A stretch of DNA of 64,000 bases from Trogon surrucura (lineage: Eukaryota; Chordata; Aves; Trogoniformes; Trogonidae). The stretch covers positions 12,321,001-12,385,000 of the forward strand of contig CM036618.1 in NCBI GenBank assembly GCA_020746105.1, given 5' to 3'. Of the stretch, positions 1 to 11,199 are shown piece after piece. Made by a program: the position numbers and the translations under genes. How positions within the stretch are numbered: position 1 is the stretch's first letter; the number at the start of each line of letters is the position of its first letter. Below the pieces are notes generated by a model that saw only the letters and a list, made by a program, of their open reading frames with translations, made no database searches and was not told where the DNA came from.

Positions 1-2928
1 ATCTGGAAGATATTTTTATATCTATAATTTGTTTTCAGTAAGTTGGAAGTAAAAACAAAGAGTTTAGTGATCTGTGAAAACACAATTTACTTGTTAACCG
101 TGCTGACAACAATAATTCCTTATTTTTTTTCCCCATGCACATCACCTGCAATCTGATATAGAAGGACATCTGATTTTCACTTTAGATTTACCCCAATAGT
201 TCCTTCTTTTTCCTTTTAGTCAATGGAAACATTTGAAAAGAAGAACTCAGGTGGGTTTCTGATGTGCAAAACAACGTAGGTTTTCTGGACGCTCAGAGCT
301 TATGTTAAGCTACCAGCCTCCATTATATCACAACTTCAGGTTTGTTTAAACAAGTTTCCACCTGCACAACAAACCCTTTTACTGCCAGTGAAACACACTC
401 TTCCCCAAGGAGACCGGTATTATAAATCACCAAAGTGCACATGTTGCTGCTGCCAGCATGAGAGGGGTCTGGCACAATGAGTCTGAGGAGTAATGAGGGA
501 CATGCAGTAGCCCACACACACTAGGAATGAGAAACCAGAATGTAGCCTTAGAGTGCGGAAAACGGCGTATCAAAAGCTTTTAAACACAAGCTGCTAGATT
601 GAGATACAGAACTTCAAACTAACTGTGACCATGAGGAGACCAACCAGTCACTACACACTGTCAGATAGCCTAGCATGCATGTACATACACCTGTGCATTA
701 TAAAAGAAGAATGAACTATAACATCAGACTGCACTATGTGGATTTCATCATAACAAGATACGATCTTCAAGCAATTGAACAAAAATCCTGCTGGTTTGAA
801 TAGACCAGAATCTGAGACTCAATCCCACCTAAGCTGCAAGTTTTCACCACTTTACCAAGATTGCTCAACTGATTTTTTTTTCTCAGTAAGGTCTCATGAG
901 CTAGTTCCAAGTAAAAACAACAGTTTACACTCAGTCCCTCTCTCTAGCCACCATTCCTGTTGGTAACAGTAAATTGCTTTCTGTTGCAAGAGCTTGTAAT
1001 GCCTGCAGTCTCCATTTACCCAAGCTTCCTTCCCTTTTCTGAAGGAAACCGGTGGTCTTATGGCATCCTGGGGGTGGTCTGCAGACCTCCTCTTAGCTGC
1101 AGTTGTTCTGGTTCCTGTCTATGCTCCAATCAATTCATACCCAGCTCAATGCCACCCACAGTGCGCAGTTGCATGTGAATATCAGAAAGCTCTCCGAAAG
1201 ATGCCAGCTCCATCTTCCTTTGATGTACCATATTAGGTCCTAATGGGCCAAATTCTTCCCTTACACGCATGCAGCTCCTGCTGACTTCAACCAAGGCTGC
1301 AGACTCACAGCACACAGCTTTATGTTAAATAGGGACTAACCACAGTTTCTGAAGTATCTTGGAATAGAACTCTCTCCAGTACAACAAGTCATATTCTTCA
1401 GTGCCTCAGCTTTACCAGTTACTTGAATCTCTTTGTCCCCTGGAGAGGTCCATATCCATACGTAAACACATTTTTTATGGGTACACTGTTGCAAAAAAAA
1501 AAAAAGACTAATTGGATTAAATAGTTCTCACCGCCTGAGGATTTTCTGTACTGTGTCTACAAAATATACATTTAGGCACAAGCCATTTCTAAATAAACTC
1601 GCCTGAACGGTACTAGAAACGTAGTTAGAAATTGTAGGAAGCAATTCAGTGCAGGATGCAAAATTCACAAGGAGGCTGGGTAAGATTCATAGAATTTACC
1701 TATACTATGTTCTATACTGGACTAATTACTCTCCTAGCAGTACCTAATGAGCTAGTTAGATAAATCAGACTCAAGAACAGGTATGGATTGCAGTCATAGT
1801 ACAGACTTTAGTATAGTCATCCCCCAAAACAGTCATCATTAAGCTTATGCAGTTATTTGTAGGACTGAATCTTAGTTATACCATAGCTCTTCTACTCCTT
1901 CATCCACCATATGTGTAGAAGGCAAAGCCAGGTTAACAGAACATGACATTCACATGTCTGTGGATTTTTGGTTTGTTTTTTAATAACTGACATGTACTTC
2001 ATGGTAGAATTAAAGTGCTGATCTGGGCGCAGTTCTGAAAGCAATCAGAAGCAGTTATTTACATTTACTTTAGAAAAATGCACCATATGTTGAACCTAAG
2101 GCAGTTTGTAAAGTACACAGGATGGAAGGAATACTTCAAAACAATCCTTTCCATGTATTTTCAAGATTTTTAACAAAATACATAAATATGCAATCGTCAA
2201 TACTGACCTGAAAGATTCCCACATTGTGTGCATACATTCTGTATTTTTGCCAAGTGTATTGGCACAGGATTATCCCAACAGCAAAGGCTATATTGAATTT
2301 TATATAGCGGAGACTCACAGAATCTGTACCCACATCACTCATTCTGTAACAGCCTGCAATTAATTTGCTGCAGAAGGATAACAGATTATTCATCCATGAG
2401 TAGTAAATTTAACACAGACTGGCAAACCTGGTGGAAAAATTAGAACTGGACTATTCTCAGCTAGTTCAGACAGGAGCGTCTTGATAAGGCAAGACAGGGC
2501 AAGACAAGACAATATAAAACAAAATAAAGTAAGGCAAGGAAAGTCAAGGTGTAATGTTAGGTGGAGTGGGGTGTTTGCAGAGTCCCTTGTCATATCCCTA
2601 TGCTTCAGATAGCATCTGTTCAGTTGAAACACAGATGGGAGTAGTCCCCTACAGATTAAACGGTGAGATTAATTTCTCTGTAGCTCCTTCTTTTCGTGTC
2701 TTTTTTTCTCTTCTAACCTCATGAGTCTTTCCTTTTGCAGGGTCACGTAATGCCACAGAGCTTGCAAAGTGTGCAACCTCCTCAGTGTGCTAATTGCCTT
2801 GGCATTCAGCCCTCAGAGTCATAAGGCCTAAAGCTGTGACAGTTCAACAGTCGTCTTACTCTGCCATGTTTCCTGGCAACATGGTGAGAGAGAAACTCTG
2901 CCAAAACCATCAGTGAAATGAACTGACT
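1..2928. other. Gene-free AT-rich stretch
   Basis: No gene, RNA or recognisable transposon was found. Open frames are all under 90 codons, overlap on both strands and show no domain. A 13-A run lies at 1493-1505. A degenerate purine-rich tract built from AAGAC/AAGGC-like words lies at about 2483-2548. The segment ends where a decayed minus-strand CR1 tail begins. Confidence 0.6.
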
Positions 2929-3110
2929 TCATAGAGCTGGTTATTTTAGATTTCATTGAAATTAAGGACAGAAGAGACAAGCAAAAACTGTTTCATCTGG
3001 ACCTCCTGTTTATCCCAAAACATTAAATATCTATACCTCCAATTCAAGCAGATATTCCTCTAAGAAGCATTCCATGTCTTATTTAAATCCCAACTCTATT
3101 CTCTAGCCTC
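2929..3110 (-). mobile_element. Ancient CR1-type LINE 3' fragment
   Basis: Read on the plus strand, this begins TCATAGAG and continues through ATTAAGGACAGAAGAGACAA and CATCTGGACCTCCTGTTTAT. This resembles the reverse complement of the 3' end of old amniote CR1 families, whose usual wording is 'TTAAGGCCAGAAGGGACCAT...ATCTAGTCTGACCTCCTGTATA'. The later part (ATTCCTCTAAGAAGCATTCC, then TTATTTAAATCCCA) follows the same family in order. Divergence is high, so this is one of the oldest insertions here. The family match is from memory; repeat-library alignment would settle it. Confidence 0.6.
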
Positions 3111-3259
3111 AAACAGATACTGGGGGTCTCAGACTGGGACACAGGTGGGTCCTCACCAGCACTGAGTGGAAGAGAACAGTGACTTCCATAGGTCCCTCAA
3201 CTGTTTCTCTCCTAATGTAGCCATGTGTGTAGCATTCACGATGAGAGAACTCTGTGGGC

Positions 3260-3485
3260 TTATGTCCAATCTAGTTCCCACCTTGCCTCCAAGTCCACCA
3301 TTGAGACAGTTCTCAGCCTGTGCTGGTGCGTGGTGCTGTTCTGTCCCAGGCGCAGGACTTTGCACTTCTCCTCATTATACTTTGTGACTTTTCTGTTGTC
3401 CCTGCCCTTGAGTTCACCAAGTTCCCTCTGGCCTGAATCTCTGTTAGTCAGTTTGTCACCGACTTTGCCCAATTTACTTTAACCC
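3260..3485 (-). mobile_element. Degraded CR1 fragment, RT C-terminal side
   Basis: The minus-strand frame from 3472 down to 3260 (70 codons) contains EEKCKVLRLGQNSTTHQHRL. This aligns with the CR1 segment [20 protein letters not shown] of the better-preserved copy at 12472-13242. That segment lies just downstream of the catalytic RT motifs in CR1 ORF2. The frame is short and lacks the catalytic core, so it is a dead remnant. It sits between two other old minus-strand CR1 pieces (2929-3110 and 3690-3830) but out of the order expected for one element, so at least two insertions are present. Confidence 0.6.
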
Positions 3486-3689
3486 TTGAATTCTTTGAAG
3501 GCATGTTCTGACTCATTAACTTATTATAGAGTAGCAAACATTGCAACTCTGTTCATGGCACACGAAAGGTAAGGGATGAACAGAGGACTTCAGATTCAGA
3601 GATTCCCACGCCAGAATGATGCATACCACAGTGTTCAGCCAGATCTTCTTCCCTCTTTCCACACAGGTTGCGAGCCATCTCCTGTCTTC

Positions 3690-3830
3690 TCTTACAGATA
3701 GGCCACTGTGAGTAAGTCATTCCAATTTTTAATCATTCTCATTGCTAGGAAATTCTATCTTGCTTAAGTTTGTTTAAGGAAATTCTTTCTGTCCTTTCCA
3801 ACTGTTTCAGATTCCAGTCTAAAGCCTTAC
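3690..3830 (-). mobile_element. Ancient CR1-type LINE fragment
   Basis: Plus-strand text such as GTCATTCCAATTTTTAATCA and TTGCTAGGAAATTCTATCTT resembles the reverse complement of the last coding part and 3' region of old amniote CR1, commonly 'TTCCAATGGTTAATTACTCTCACTGTTAGGAAATT'. It would lie just 5' (in element terms) of the piece at 2929-3110. The two could be halves of one insertion split by the 3.2-3.5 kb segment. Ends are approximate because decay is strong. Confidence 0.5.
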
Positions 3831-4389
3831 CACACAATTACATGAACTGGTAGCGGAAAGCAACCTCTGATATAGAATTTTAAGATTTTTACCCTCACAT
3901 TTTTGGAGCTGATATTTGATTTTTTTTTTATTGCTCTGAGAATGGGAAAGGAATTTGTGAAAATTTGCATATTTTACCACTTAATTTGTAATTTTTGAAA
4001 TTTTACATCTTACGAGAGATTTTAGACCCATTTCACTGTGGATAATTTAGATAGCAAGAAACGTTCATTAGTGTGTTTTATAGATCTCTATAAATTTCAG
4101 ACTGTTATAATTGTGCACAGTGAAGATGCCTGAGTCTGGTTCACAAGAAAAATAGTGAAATATTCAAATGTTGATATCTATGAACAGCTAAGGACTTCTC
4201 AAACTACTTTAGACTTCATGTATTGCTTCTCAAAATCTCTTGGTTTTAGAATCGAGGAACATGGTGTGGTGTTAATAAGAACTAACTACACAGCTATCTC
4301 TTCCTACAAAGAAGTCTGATTGTAGTGAGTTTAAAAACCACAACAGTAGAGATTTGCTTGCATACTTACTTAAGAAACAGAAGTTATAA
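3831..4389. other. Unassigned spacer
   Basis: AT-rich sequence between an ancient CR1 fragment and a younger CR1 tail. No open frame above 60 codons and no recognised repeat. Confidence 0.5.
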
Positions 4390-4560
4390 CCTGCCCAGGG
4401 AGGTTGCGGAGTCTTCTTCTTTGGAGACATTCAAAACCCGCCTGGACGTGTTCCTGTGTGATTTACTGTAGGTGATCCTGCTCTGGCAGGGTGGCTGGAC
4501 TAGGTGATCTTTTGAGGTCCCTTCCAACCCCCGACATTCTGTGATTCTGCAATTCTGTGA
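4390..4560 (+). mobile_element. CR1 LINE, 5'-truncated 3' end
   Basis: Begins CTGCCCAGGGAGGTTGCGGA, which encodes the CR1 LPREV motif near the end of ORF2. It runs through GAGGTCCCTTCCAACCCCCG to a tail of ATTCTGTG-like octamers ending at 4560. Severe 5' truncation and an octamer tail are diagnostic of CR1. The last 80 bases are almost the reverse complement of 33080-33178 and close to 34690-34766, so these three belong to one subfamily. It is non-autonomous debris with no coding potential. Confidence 0.9.
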
Positions 4561-5484
4561 CAAAGACACAGAAGTATATTGGTGAATCTGGTTCTGTGAG
4601 CATGTTTTTGGAAAGGTTTGACTTTTATCTGTATAATTTAGAAAAAAAATAATTTCTTTGTCATTAGTGGAGTAGTAGCTGGTATGTGCATGAGGAAGCT
4701 GCAACATACTCCTGAGAAGAAGCCTCTACGTGTAGCGTTAGAGTGAGATTTGAGAGCTCTACAAGCAGGTCCTCATTATCACAACCTTTTTGTGAGAACT
4801 TCTGCAAAGCATATTTTTTCTGCTCATGACACGTAAAATGAGAGTGCAATTGTTTTATTTCAACCTTTGCGTGTCTCGTTTACTTGCATTGAACACTGAG
4901 ATACAGCAACTGCTTCCTGGCATAACTTTGAAAAGCACCCAGCACAACAGAACCCTAATTTGTGATGAATTTGTAAAAGAAAAGATTAACTTGCCTTAAT
5001 TCATGTCTAATGATGCTTTAGATGACACACAGTAAAGTTCATATGCACTCTGTCTTTTTCCTGGTTACAGTGTTTAACAGCTTGACTAGAGCTATATATA
5101 TTTCCTCCAATATGCTGGTAGCATTTTGTATTCTACCTGCCAAAGAAACTGAACCTCTGATAGAATCCTGGAACCAAACAATACCTGGCTTTTTTTTTGC
5201 CAAAATATTTTCAAGGTGCTGCACAGTGGTGAAAAGCAAATTTTGAAACCCGTTTTTGCCCCCACTGCTAAAACTCATCTATTCCCAACAAAAACATTGG
5301 TCATGTCTCAGACACTCTCTGCCTTACAGACTGCTTTATGAAGAAAAGGAGGAGGGAGGGAACACTATGTATAATTCCTTGCAGTTCCCTGCCAGCATCT
5401 ACCTCATCAGTGGAGTTAAATCCAAGAGGTATTGTTAAATCCTTATGCCATCCTTCTGAGACTTGTATCCAGTTTTGACTCCCT
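4561..5484. other. Unassigned spacer
   Basis: No gene or recognised repeat. The frames seen (60-79 codons) overlap on both strands and carry no motif. Confidence 0.5.
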
Positions 5485-5994
5485 TTATGTGTGCTTCCAG
5501 GTCCACTGGGATTCCTTCATCATATTTTTTTTTTTTAAAAAAAAAGACCAGAGGGGGAAAAAACAGTCCTCAAACCCTCTTACTAATGTGGGAGGTCTCA
5601 GCTCCCCCAGAAGGCCTTTGAGATGTTGAGCATGCTCATTCGGAGACCATTTTGGCAGTTTGCCATCCCTAAAGGACAACTCCTGAGCTGCGTACCTCCT
5701 CTGCCCTTCTGTAGGTCTTTGAGAAATTATGGCTTCTAAAATAATCCTTGAGGTCAATCTTATATCCGCCATGGAATAACAGGATGATTTGCTCTCCCTT
5801 GTCCTGTTTGGTATGCCTGTGTTTGTGCGCAAAGCTGGAGAACTGCTTTGGTCTCTCATGTGTTTGGAAAGCACTGCTTTTGCTGGCCAAGGAAGCAGGC
5901 AGGTGGGCAGATATTTCTTTCCAAAATTTCCAGTTGCGCTATATGCCTTCAGCCAGGTATGAGGCTCACTTGGGTGCATAACATTTCCATTCAT
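5485..5994 (-). other. Open-frame island, unrecognised (169 codons)
   Basis: The longest open frame outside the CR1 copies apart from 61601-62122, which partly overlaps a CR1. A second minus-strand frame is open across 5669-5890 and a third, on plus, across 5748-5981. Overlapping openness in several frames mainly reflects local GC content somewhat above the flanks, and argues against real coding. No domain, signal peptide or repeat was recognised. On the minus strand the frame runs into a T9 then A12 stretch (plus-strand T 5525-5536, A 5537-5545), loosely like a retrocopy tail, but there is no nearby poly(A) signal. Chance frame is the default reading; a decayed retrocopy is the alternative. 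Confidence 0.15.
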
Positions 5995-7079
5995 TTTTCG
6001 TCACCCGCCTCTGAAACTACTCATTTAAGAATCATGTTTTTGATTGATTGCACCAGTTCTATTTGCCTAGTTCTCTTCTTTTAAATGCTCCACCTTGTTC
6101 CGTTGTTTATTCCCAAACCACCTATGAACTGACTCACCTGTTGTATGCTGAAAATTCTCAGTTGATGATGAATACCAGTTCTGTAAAGCTGTTCAGAAGA
6201 GGCAAATTACATGGCCATTATAAGCCAGTTGCATGAAAATCCTTGGGTAAACATCATATAAGTCAATGAACAGAGCTCCAAGTTGGCACGGTTTCCTTTT
6301 AGGTAATGGATAACCCTGCACACAACTACTAGAGTGTTCCCTCTGAACTAATAATGAGGAGGAAGCAAAGATCATACTTGGATTTAGTACAGCCAAGTGT
6401 GAGGGCAAGAGTTTTATTAAACGAGTTCAAACAAAAGGGCAGGCATGACCAAGATGTTATGCCTAAGGATTTAAATTTAGTTTCCTGTATAAGTATGCAA
6501 CGTCTGCCAAGAGACAAATTGTTTCCAGGGTAACACTTGAAAAGAATGATCGTATATCCCTTAGAGTCAGGCTGTTGAACATTCATATAGCAGGACACCA
6601 CCATGTCTTTTTGCGTGCACCAAGTTTTACGCAGGAACTGTGCTAAGTGAGGTTGTGCTAGAGGGAATGTCTTTCACAGTACTTGGGGGTGGGGGTTTTT
6701 TCAATTCTTTTTTCCCCTTGCTGTTTTCCAAGAGAGGGGCCACCAGCACAGGATTTCCAACTGGAAGTGCACTGCTGTAGATACTGCTGATAGAAAGTGA
6801 AAATGACTATATAAGAACACTAAAGCTTGAATTTTCAGGGATGGTCAGTGGAACTGGGTACTCAGTCCTTACTGAATTGCAGTACTATTTGCACGCCTTC
6901 CATCCAATCTTTTTTGGAAATCCCAAGCTAATAATCTACGGCACTGTGAAATGGCCGAAAGATCAATCATTTGGTGCACCTGACATGTAATCGCTGGAGC
7001 TATGCCCATGATAAAAGGAGTTCTTTATGGATTCCCTGTATGATAACAAATACAATAAATAACATTTTACTTCACTAGT
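5995..7079. other. Unassigned spacer
   Basis: No gene or repeat recognised. A short G-rich tract (G5-T-G5 at about 6685-6695) has too few G-runs for a quadruplex call. It ends at the 5' truncation point of the long CR1 copy. Confidence 0.5.
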
Positions 7080-7080
7080 T

Positions 7081-7554
7081 TTGAAAAATGTGGATAAGTC
7101 AATAAGAAGGTTAAGTCAGGGCAGATCCTGCTTGACAAATCTGATCTCATTCTATAACAAGGTGACCTGCTTAGTCGATGAGGGAAAGGCTGTCGATGTA
7201 TCTTACCTGGACTTCAGTAAGGCCTTTGACACTGTCCCCCACAACATCCTTATGGCTAAGTTGGCTGCCCATGGCTTGGATGGACACATACTCTGCTGGG
7301 TGAAACACTGGCTGGATGGCCGGGCCCAAAGATTTGTGGTCAATGGAGTTAAATCCAGTTGGCGGCAAGTCACAAGCAGTGTCCCTCAGGGCTCGGTGCT
7401 GAAGCCACTCCTGTTTAACATCTTCATCAATGATCTAGATGAGTGGATTGAGTGCATCCTCAGCAAGTTTGCAGATGACACCAAGCTGGGGGGGAGTGTC
7501 GATCTGCTGGAGGGTAGAAAGGTTCTACAGAGGGACCTGGACAGACTGGATTGA
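7081..7554 (+). pseudogene. CR1 ORF2 remnant: reverse transcriptase core
   Basis: 157 codons from the RT domain of CR1 ORF2, which copies element RNA into DNA at the target site. Visible motifs are YLDFSKAFD at residues 42-50 (first catalytic Asp block), VPQGS at 101-105, FNIFINDL at 112-119 and FADD at 130-133 (catalytic Asp pair). The K at residue 108 replaces the glycine usual in VLGP. The ATG is simply the first in frame near the truncation point and not a natural start. A TGA ends the frame at 7552-7554, where the family normally continues with a Trp-Ala segment. The endonuclease domain is absent. Confidence 0.9.
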
Positions 7555-7630
7555 TGGGCCCAGGCCAACTGCATGCATTCAACAGAGCCAAGTGTAGGGT
7601 CCTGCATTTTGGTCACGGCAACCCCATGCA

Positions 7631-7960
7631 ATGCTACAGGCTTGGGGAAGGGTGGCTGAAAGGCTGTCAGGCAGAAAGGACCTGGGCATTCTAATTGACA
7701 GCTGGCTGAATATGAGCCAACAGTGTGCCCAGGTGGCCAGGAAAGCCAACGGCATCCTGGTTTGTATTAGAAATTTTGTGACCAGCAGAAGTAGGGAAGT
7801 GATTTTTCCCCCATACTCAGCACTGGTGAGGCCGCACCTTGAGTATTGTGTTCAGTTTTGGGCACCTCAGTATAAGAGGGATATCGAGGTGTTGGAGCGA
7901 GTGCAGAAAAGGGCAACAAAGTTGGTGAAGGGCCTGGAGAATAGATCTTACAAGGAGTGA
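7631..7960 (+). pseudogene. CR1 ORF2 remnant: C-terminal region
   Basis: Continuation of the same decayed ORF2 after a stop and a frame shift. It contains [34 protein letters not shown] and [16 protein letters not shown], which is conserved CR1 sequence downstream of the RT fingers and palm. The frame stops at 7958-7960. Family sequence ([18 protein letters not shown]) resumes directly in 7961-8233. Catalytic function is impossible in this split state. Confidence 0.88.
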
Positions 7961-8233
7961 TTGAGGGAGCTGGGACTGTTCAGTTTAAGGAAGAGGCGGC
8001 TGAGGGGGGACCTCATCATGCTCTACAATTACTTGAAAGGACATTGTAGAGAGGTCTTTTCTCACAGGTCATTAGGGACAGAACCAGGGGGAATGGGTTC
8101 GAGTTGCAGCAGGGCAAGTTTAGACTGGACATTAGGAAGAAATTCTTCATGGAAAGAGTGGTCAGACACCGGAACAGACTGCCTAGGGAGGTGGTTGAGT
8201 CACCATCCCTGGATGTGTTTAAGCATCGCTTAG
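7961..8233 (+). pseudogene. CR1 ORF2 remnant: extreme C-terminus
   Basis: Opens in frame after the stop at 7958-7960 with [20 protein letters not shown], then [12 protein letters not shown], matching the CR1 ORF2 C-terminus. After about residue 27 the frame slips and the family ending (…[10 protein letters not shown]-like) is read in another phase from 8150 on. Part of the copy spanning 7080-8371. Confidence 0.8.
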
Positions 8234-8328
8234 ATGTGGTGTCGGGTGACATGATTTAGGGGTGAACTTGTAGTGTAGGGTTAATGGTTGGACTGGATGA
8301 TCCCAAGGGTCTTTTCCAACCTGAACTG

Positions 8329-8368
8329 TTCTATGATTCTATGATTCTATGATTCTATGATTCTATGA
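8329..8368 (+). repeat. CR1 terminal octamer array (TTCTATGA)x5
   Basis: Five exact tandem copies of an 8-bp unit. This short array terminates CR1 elements and is thought to anchor the element's own RT during target-primed reverse transcription. It fixes the element's orientation as plus. Confidence 0.97.
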
Positions 8369-10708
8369 TTCAGAGCAGTCCTGATGGTAACTAATTTTGT
8401 TTCTTATGTACCCTGCTCCAGGATGTTGAAAATATTGTACTGACAGCTTCATGTTCATTTTCTGAAAATGAGAAAATAAATACTAATAGGCACTCAACCT
8501 ATACCCTGTTTTTCATCTGAGGTTAAGTTTGAGGTAGCTGAGAGATTGCCTGATCTTTTTTTCAACTTTTTCATAGTTTTAAAACATGAGGAATTTAAAG
8601 TCACCTTGTATTGACTTAATTAGAGAGATTTCTTTTCCAATTTTTTGGTGAACAGCAAGTTACAAATATTTAATTAAATTTTGTGGTTTACTCATTCCTT
8701 TGTTCTTTTTCTAGTAAAACTAAAACCACTTATCAAAATGAAACTTCATTTTGAATCAAACCCTTTTGTTCCAAAAACATCAAAATGAACACTTTAGGGT
8801 TAAAAAACCAATCAGTTTTCCAGAATCAACACCAATTTAAAAATATTTTTGTTTATCAAATTTACATTTTCTTGGTGAAAAGAAAACAAAAAATTGTATT
8901 CTGTTTTATTTCATTGACCTGGAGGTGTTTAGAAGAAGATACAAGCTGAGTGAAAAAGTAGAATATAAGAAAAGAGAGTGCCAGGGCATTATATTGTGTT
9001 GCAGTTGTCCTGGTGTAAATGCAAAGATATCAGTTTTCAGGGTTGCATTTTTCTACTGCTAATGCAGAATCATTTCTCTCTTGGGTGGTTGAGATAGCAG
9101 TGTGCAGATTTTAAATGTCAGCTCACGCTTTTCTGCTTGGTGAAGCATACTTATTTCTGCTTTCCAAGGTTGATTTAGACTTTATTGAGAGAAACTTTTG
9201 TTTTGAAGCAAAGTTAAGAGGTTTGGCTGCCTTCTGCTCAAAGCTGAAATACCCAAGATCACGATCTCCTTCTGTGAATACCAAGATAACTTCTGCTCTT
9301 GGGAGTAAACTGTTTAAAGGACATAGTTGGCTTAAAAAAATATCTCTTTTCTCAGGCATTTTGTTGAGAGAATGGGATGTGGGGGAAGGAGGGTTTGATT
9401 GTTTGTAGTTTTACGTCAGGAAGTCTAGCAGAAGCCACTGCAACATCTCATAAAATATTGTGCAGCTGTGTGCAGACCTCAGGGTGCACAGATGCGTATG
9501 TATTATATTTCCTTGGAAGGGGCACAAGCTGAACTTTTTGATTTTGACACCCGACAGCATCCAGCAAAGGTGAGGTCTGCTACTTGTGCTCTAGGTTTTA
9601 AAATTAAAACCGTGTGTGTTGTAGTGCTCACATGACATGTATAAATGTATAAATGAGGGCCATTAAGTGAGTGCATTTACACATCATTTAAATGAAACAA
9701 CACACCTAACCAGATGGATTCCTAAAATGAGTAATTGTGTACTGTTATTTCCATAACTATTGCCCTTCCTGGTATACCCTCACTTCTCTGGTATGTCCAT
9801 CACTTTGATTTGAGCTTCCAGATTGGGGGCCAAGACCTTGTTTCCCTATGTTTTTTGTGAAGATCTTGGCTTTATTATGTGCCACTGGCAGTGGGATTTT
9901 TCTCGCCTTAGGTTAGCCATCAAATACTTCGGCTCCAGTCTGACCTTGCCTTTATGGCACCTTCACTAACCAAAGAAAAGAAAATATGACTTTTTGAGGG
10001 GGCATTTTTATCCATCCAAGGAGATACGTGTAAGACAGATCCATGTGGTCCTCCAGATGTGCATGTCATTAACTGTTTCTGATAAAGGGTATCTGGTGAA
10101 CGAACTTGGACAAATTGCCAACCGATCAATGGGAATAGTTAGTGAGATGAAACCAAGCTTATAAAATAAAATGAATGAACTAAAAAGAACTCAGAAAGGT
10201 ATAGAAAGTCAACATCCAAGGGCTTCTGGGAAACACTGAAAGCTGTTACCATATCTTTGCATATAGTAATTTCTATACCATTTTTTGACTTCACATAAGA
10301 AAGTCTGTCAACAGTACTGCATCTTATTATGATTTCCAGGATGGCTGCCCAATTTAAAACAGGAAAATCAGGTCTCAAATCTTGACAAGCATGTAGGAGG
10401 ACTCCAGAAGCCAAAATCTAGCTACATGTATGCAACAGCTGGATAAAGTGACCAAACAAAAATAGAATGTTATCTGGCCTACAATCCCTCTCTCAACTCA
10501 GATCTTAAACTCACCAGTGGCGTGAAGTACAAGCTCTTGTTTTTCAGATTTTGTTGTCTCTGTTCTTGAAAATTGGCAAGGTATCCCATGCAAATATCAC
10601 CCTCCACCCAGATAATTCTAGCCTATATGAAGTTGTCAAAACACATCTACTTCTTTGTTTCTGTTATATCAGCTTTCATTCTTTTTCCCTCCACAGATGG
10701 TAAGAGAA

Positions 10709-10727
10709 AAATAATAATAATAATAAT
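10709..10727. repeat. (AAT)n microsatellite
   Basis: Six consecutive AAT units, uninterrupted. Short enough to be stable, though possibly polymorphic. Confidence 0.9.
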
Positions 10728-10890
10728 GCCAGCTTTTTTGTAGCATTTTTTTTCCCCTTGGATTTCAAAGTGCTTTACAAAGGTCAGTATGATTATTCCC
10801 CATCTTTCATATGTGGAAATTGAAACATTTAACTGTGAAGTGGCATCCAAATGTAAAACCCAAATATTAGTTTCTGGTTAAAAATAGAAG

Positions 10891-11199
10891 TTGATATTCT
10901 TTTCTGTAACATTTTCAACAGTTGAAGTGGGTCTTAAGGAGTACTGGGATGCTACTAGCAGTGCATTTAGGAGTTCTGGCACAGAGAAAAATAAATCTGC
11001 AAATGTCATTCATTATTGTGACCCGTTTTGCTGTCATGGCTCTTGCTCCTGGCCACATGAATATGCCAGACAGCTGCACAGAAAAGTGTTGCAACTTCTG
11101 GACTGTTTATCAGTTGCTTTTTATGGTAATAAAGTGAAAGATGAATTTGTAATAATACAGAATATGTGTTCATGTGCACACGCAATGTGTGTAACATAG
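10891..11199 (+). other. Unrecognised 102-codon frame
   Basis: Opens near a pyrimidine-rich tract ending TTTTCAACAG (about 10911-10920), which resembles a 3' splice site, and contains several Cys/His residues (YCDPFCCHGSC). No domain is recognised, the Cys spacing matches no zinc-finger class I know, and the minus strand is also open (11006-11260). Most likely a chance frame; an untranslated or non-coding exon cannot be excluded. Confidence 0.12.

Larger units (their letters stand above)
7080..8371 (+). mobile_element. CR1 LINE retrotransposon, 5'-truncated copy 1
   Basis: A 1.3-kb copy carrying the C-terminal half of ORF2 (RT core onward), the short 3' UTR and the terminal octamer array. 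The 5' end is truncated within the RT domain, as is usual for CR1 because reverse transcription rarely completes. The 3' end reads CTTTTCCAACCTGAACTGTT followed by five exact TTCTATGA octamers (8329-8368). CR1 does not normally generate clear target-site duplications and none was seen. The frames are broken, so it is immobile. It differs in its 3' sequence from the 12.47-kb copy, so it is a different subfamily. Confidence 0.95.

Noticed and set aside
6680-6700. G5-T-G5 tract as a G-quadruplex
   Set aside because: Only two G-runs nearby; four are needed for a canonical intramolecular quadruplex.
7171-7631. Minus-strand frames opposite the 7-kb CR1 copy (7171-7368 and 7386-7631)
   Set aside because: Antisense of CR1 ORF2; no independent meaning.
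8329-8368. CRISPR-like or satellite array
   Set aside because: The 8-bp units without spacers are the normal CR1 3' terminal repeat.
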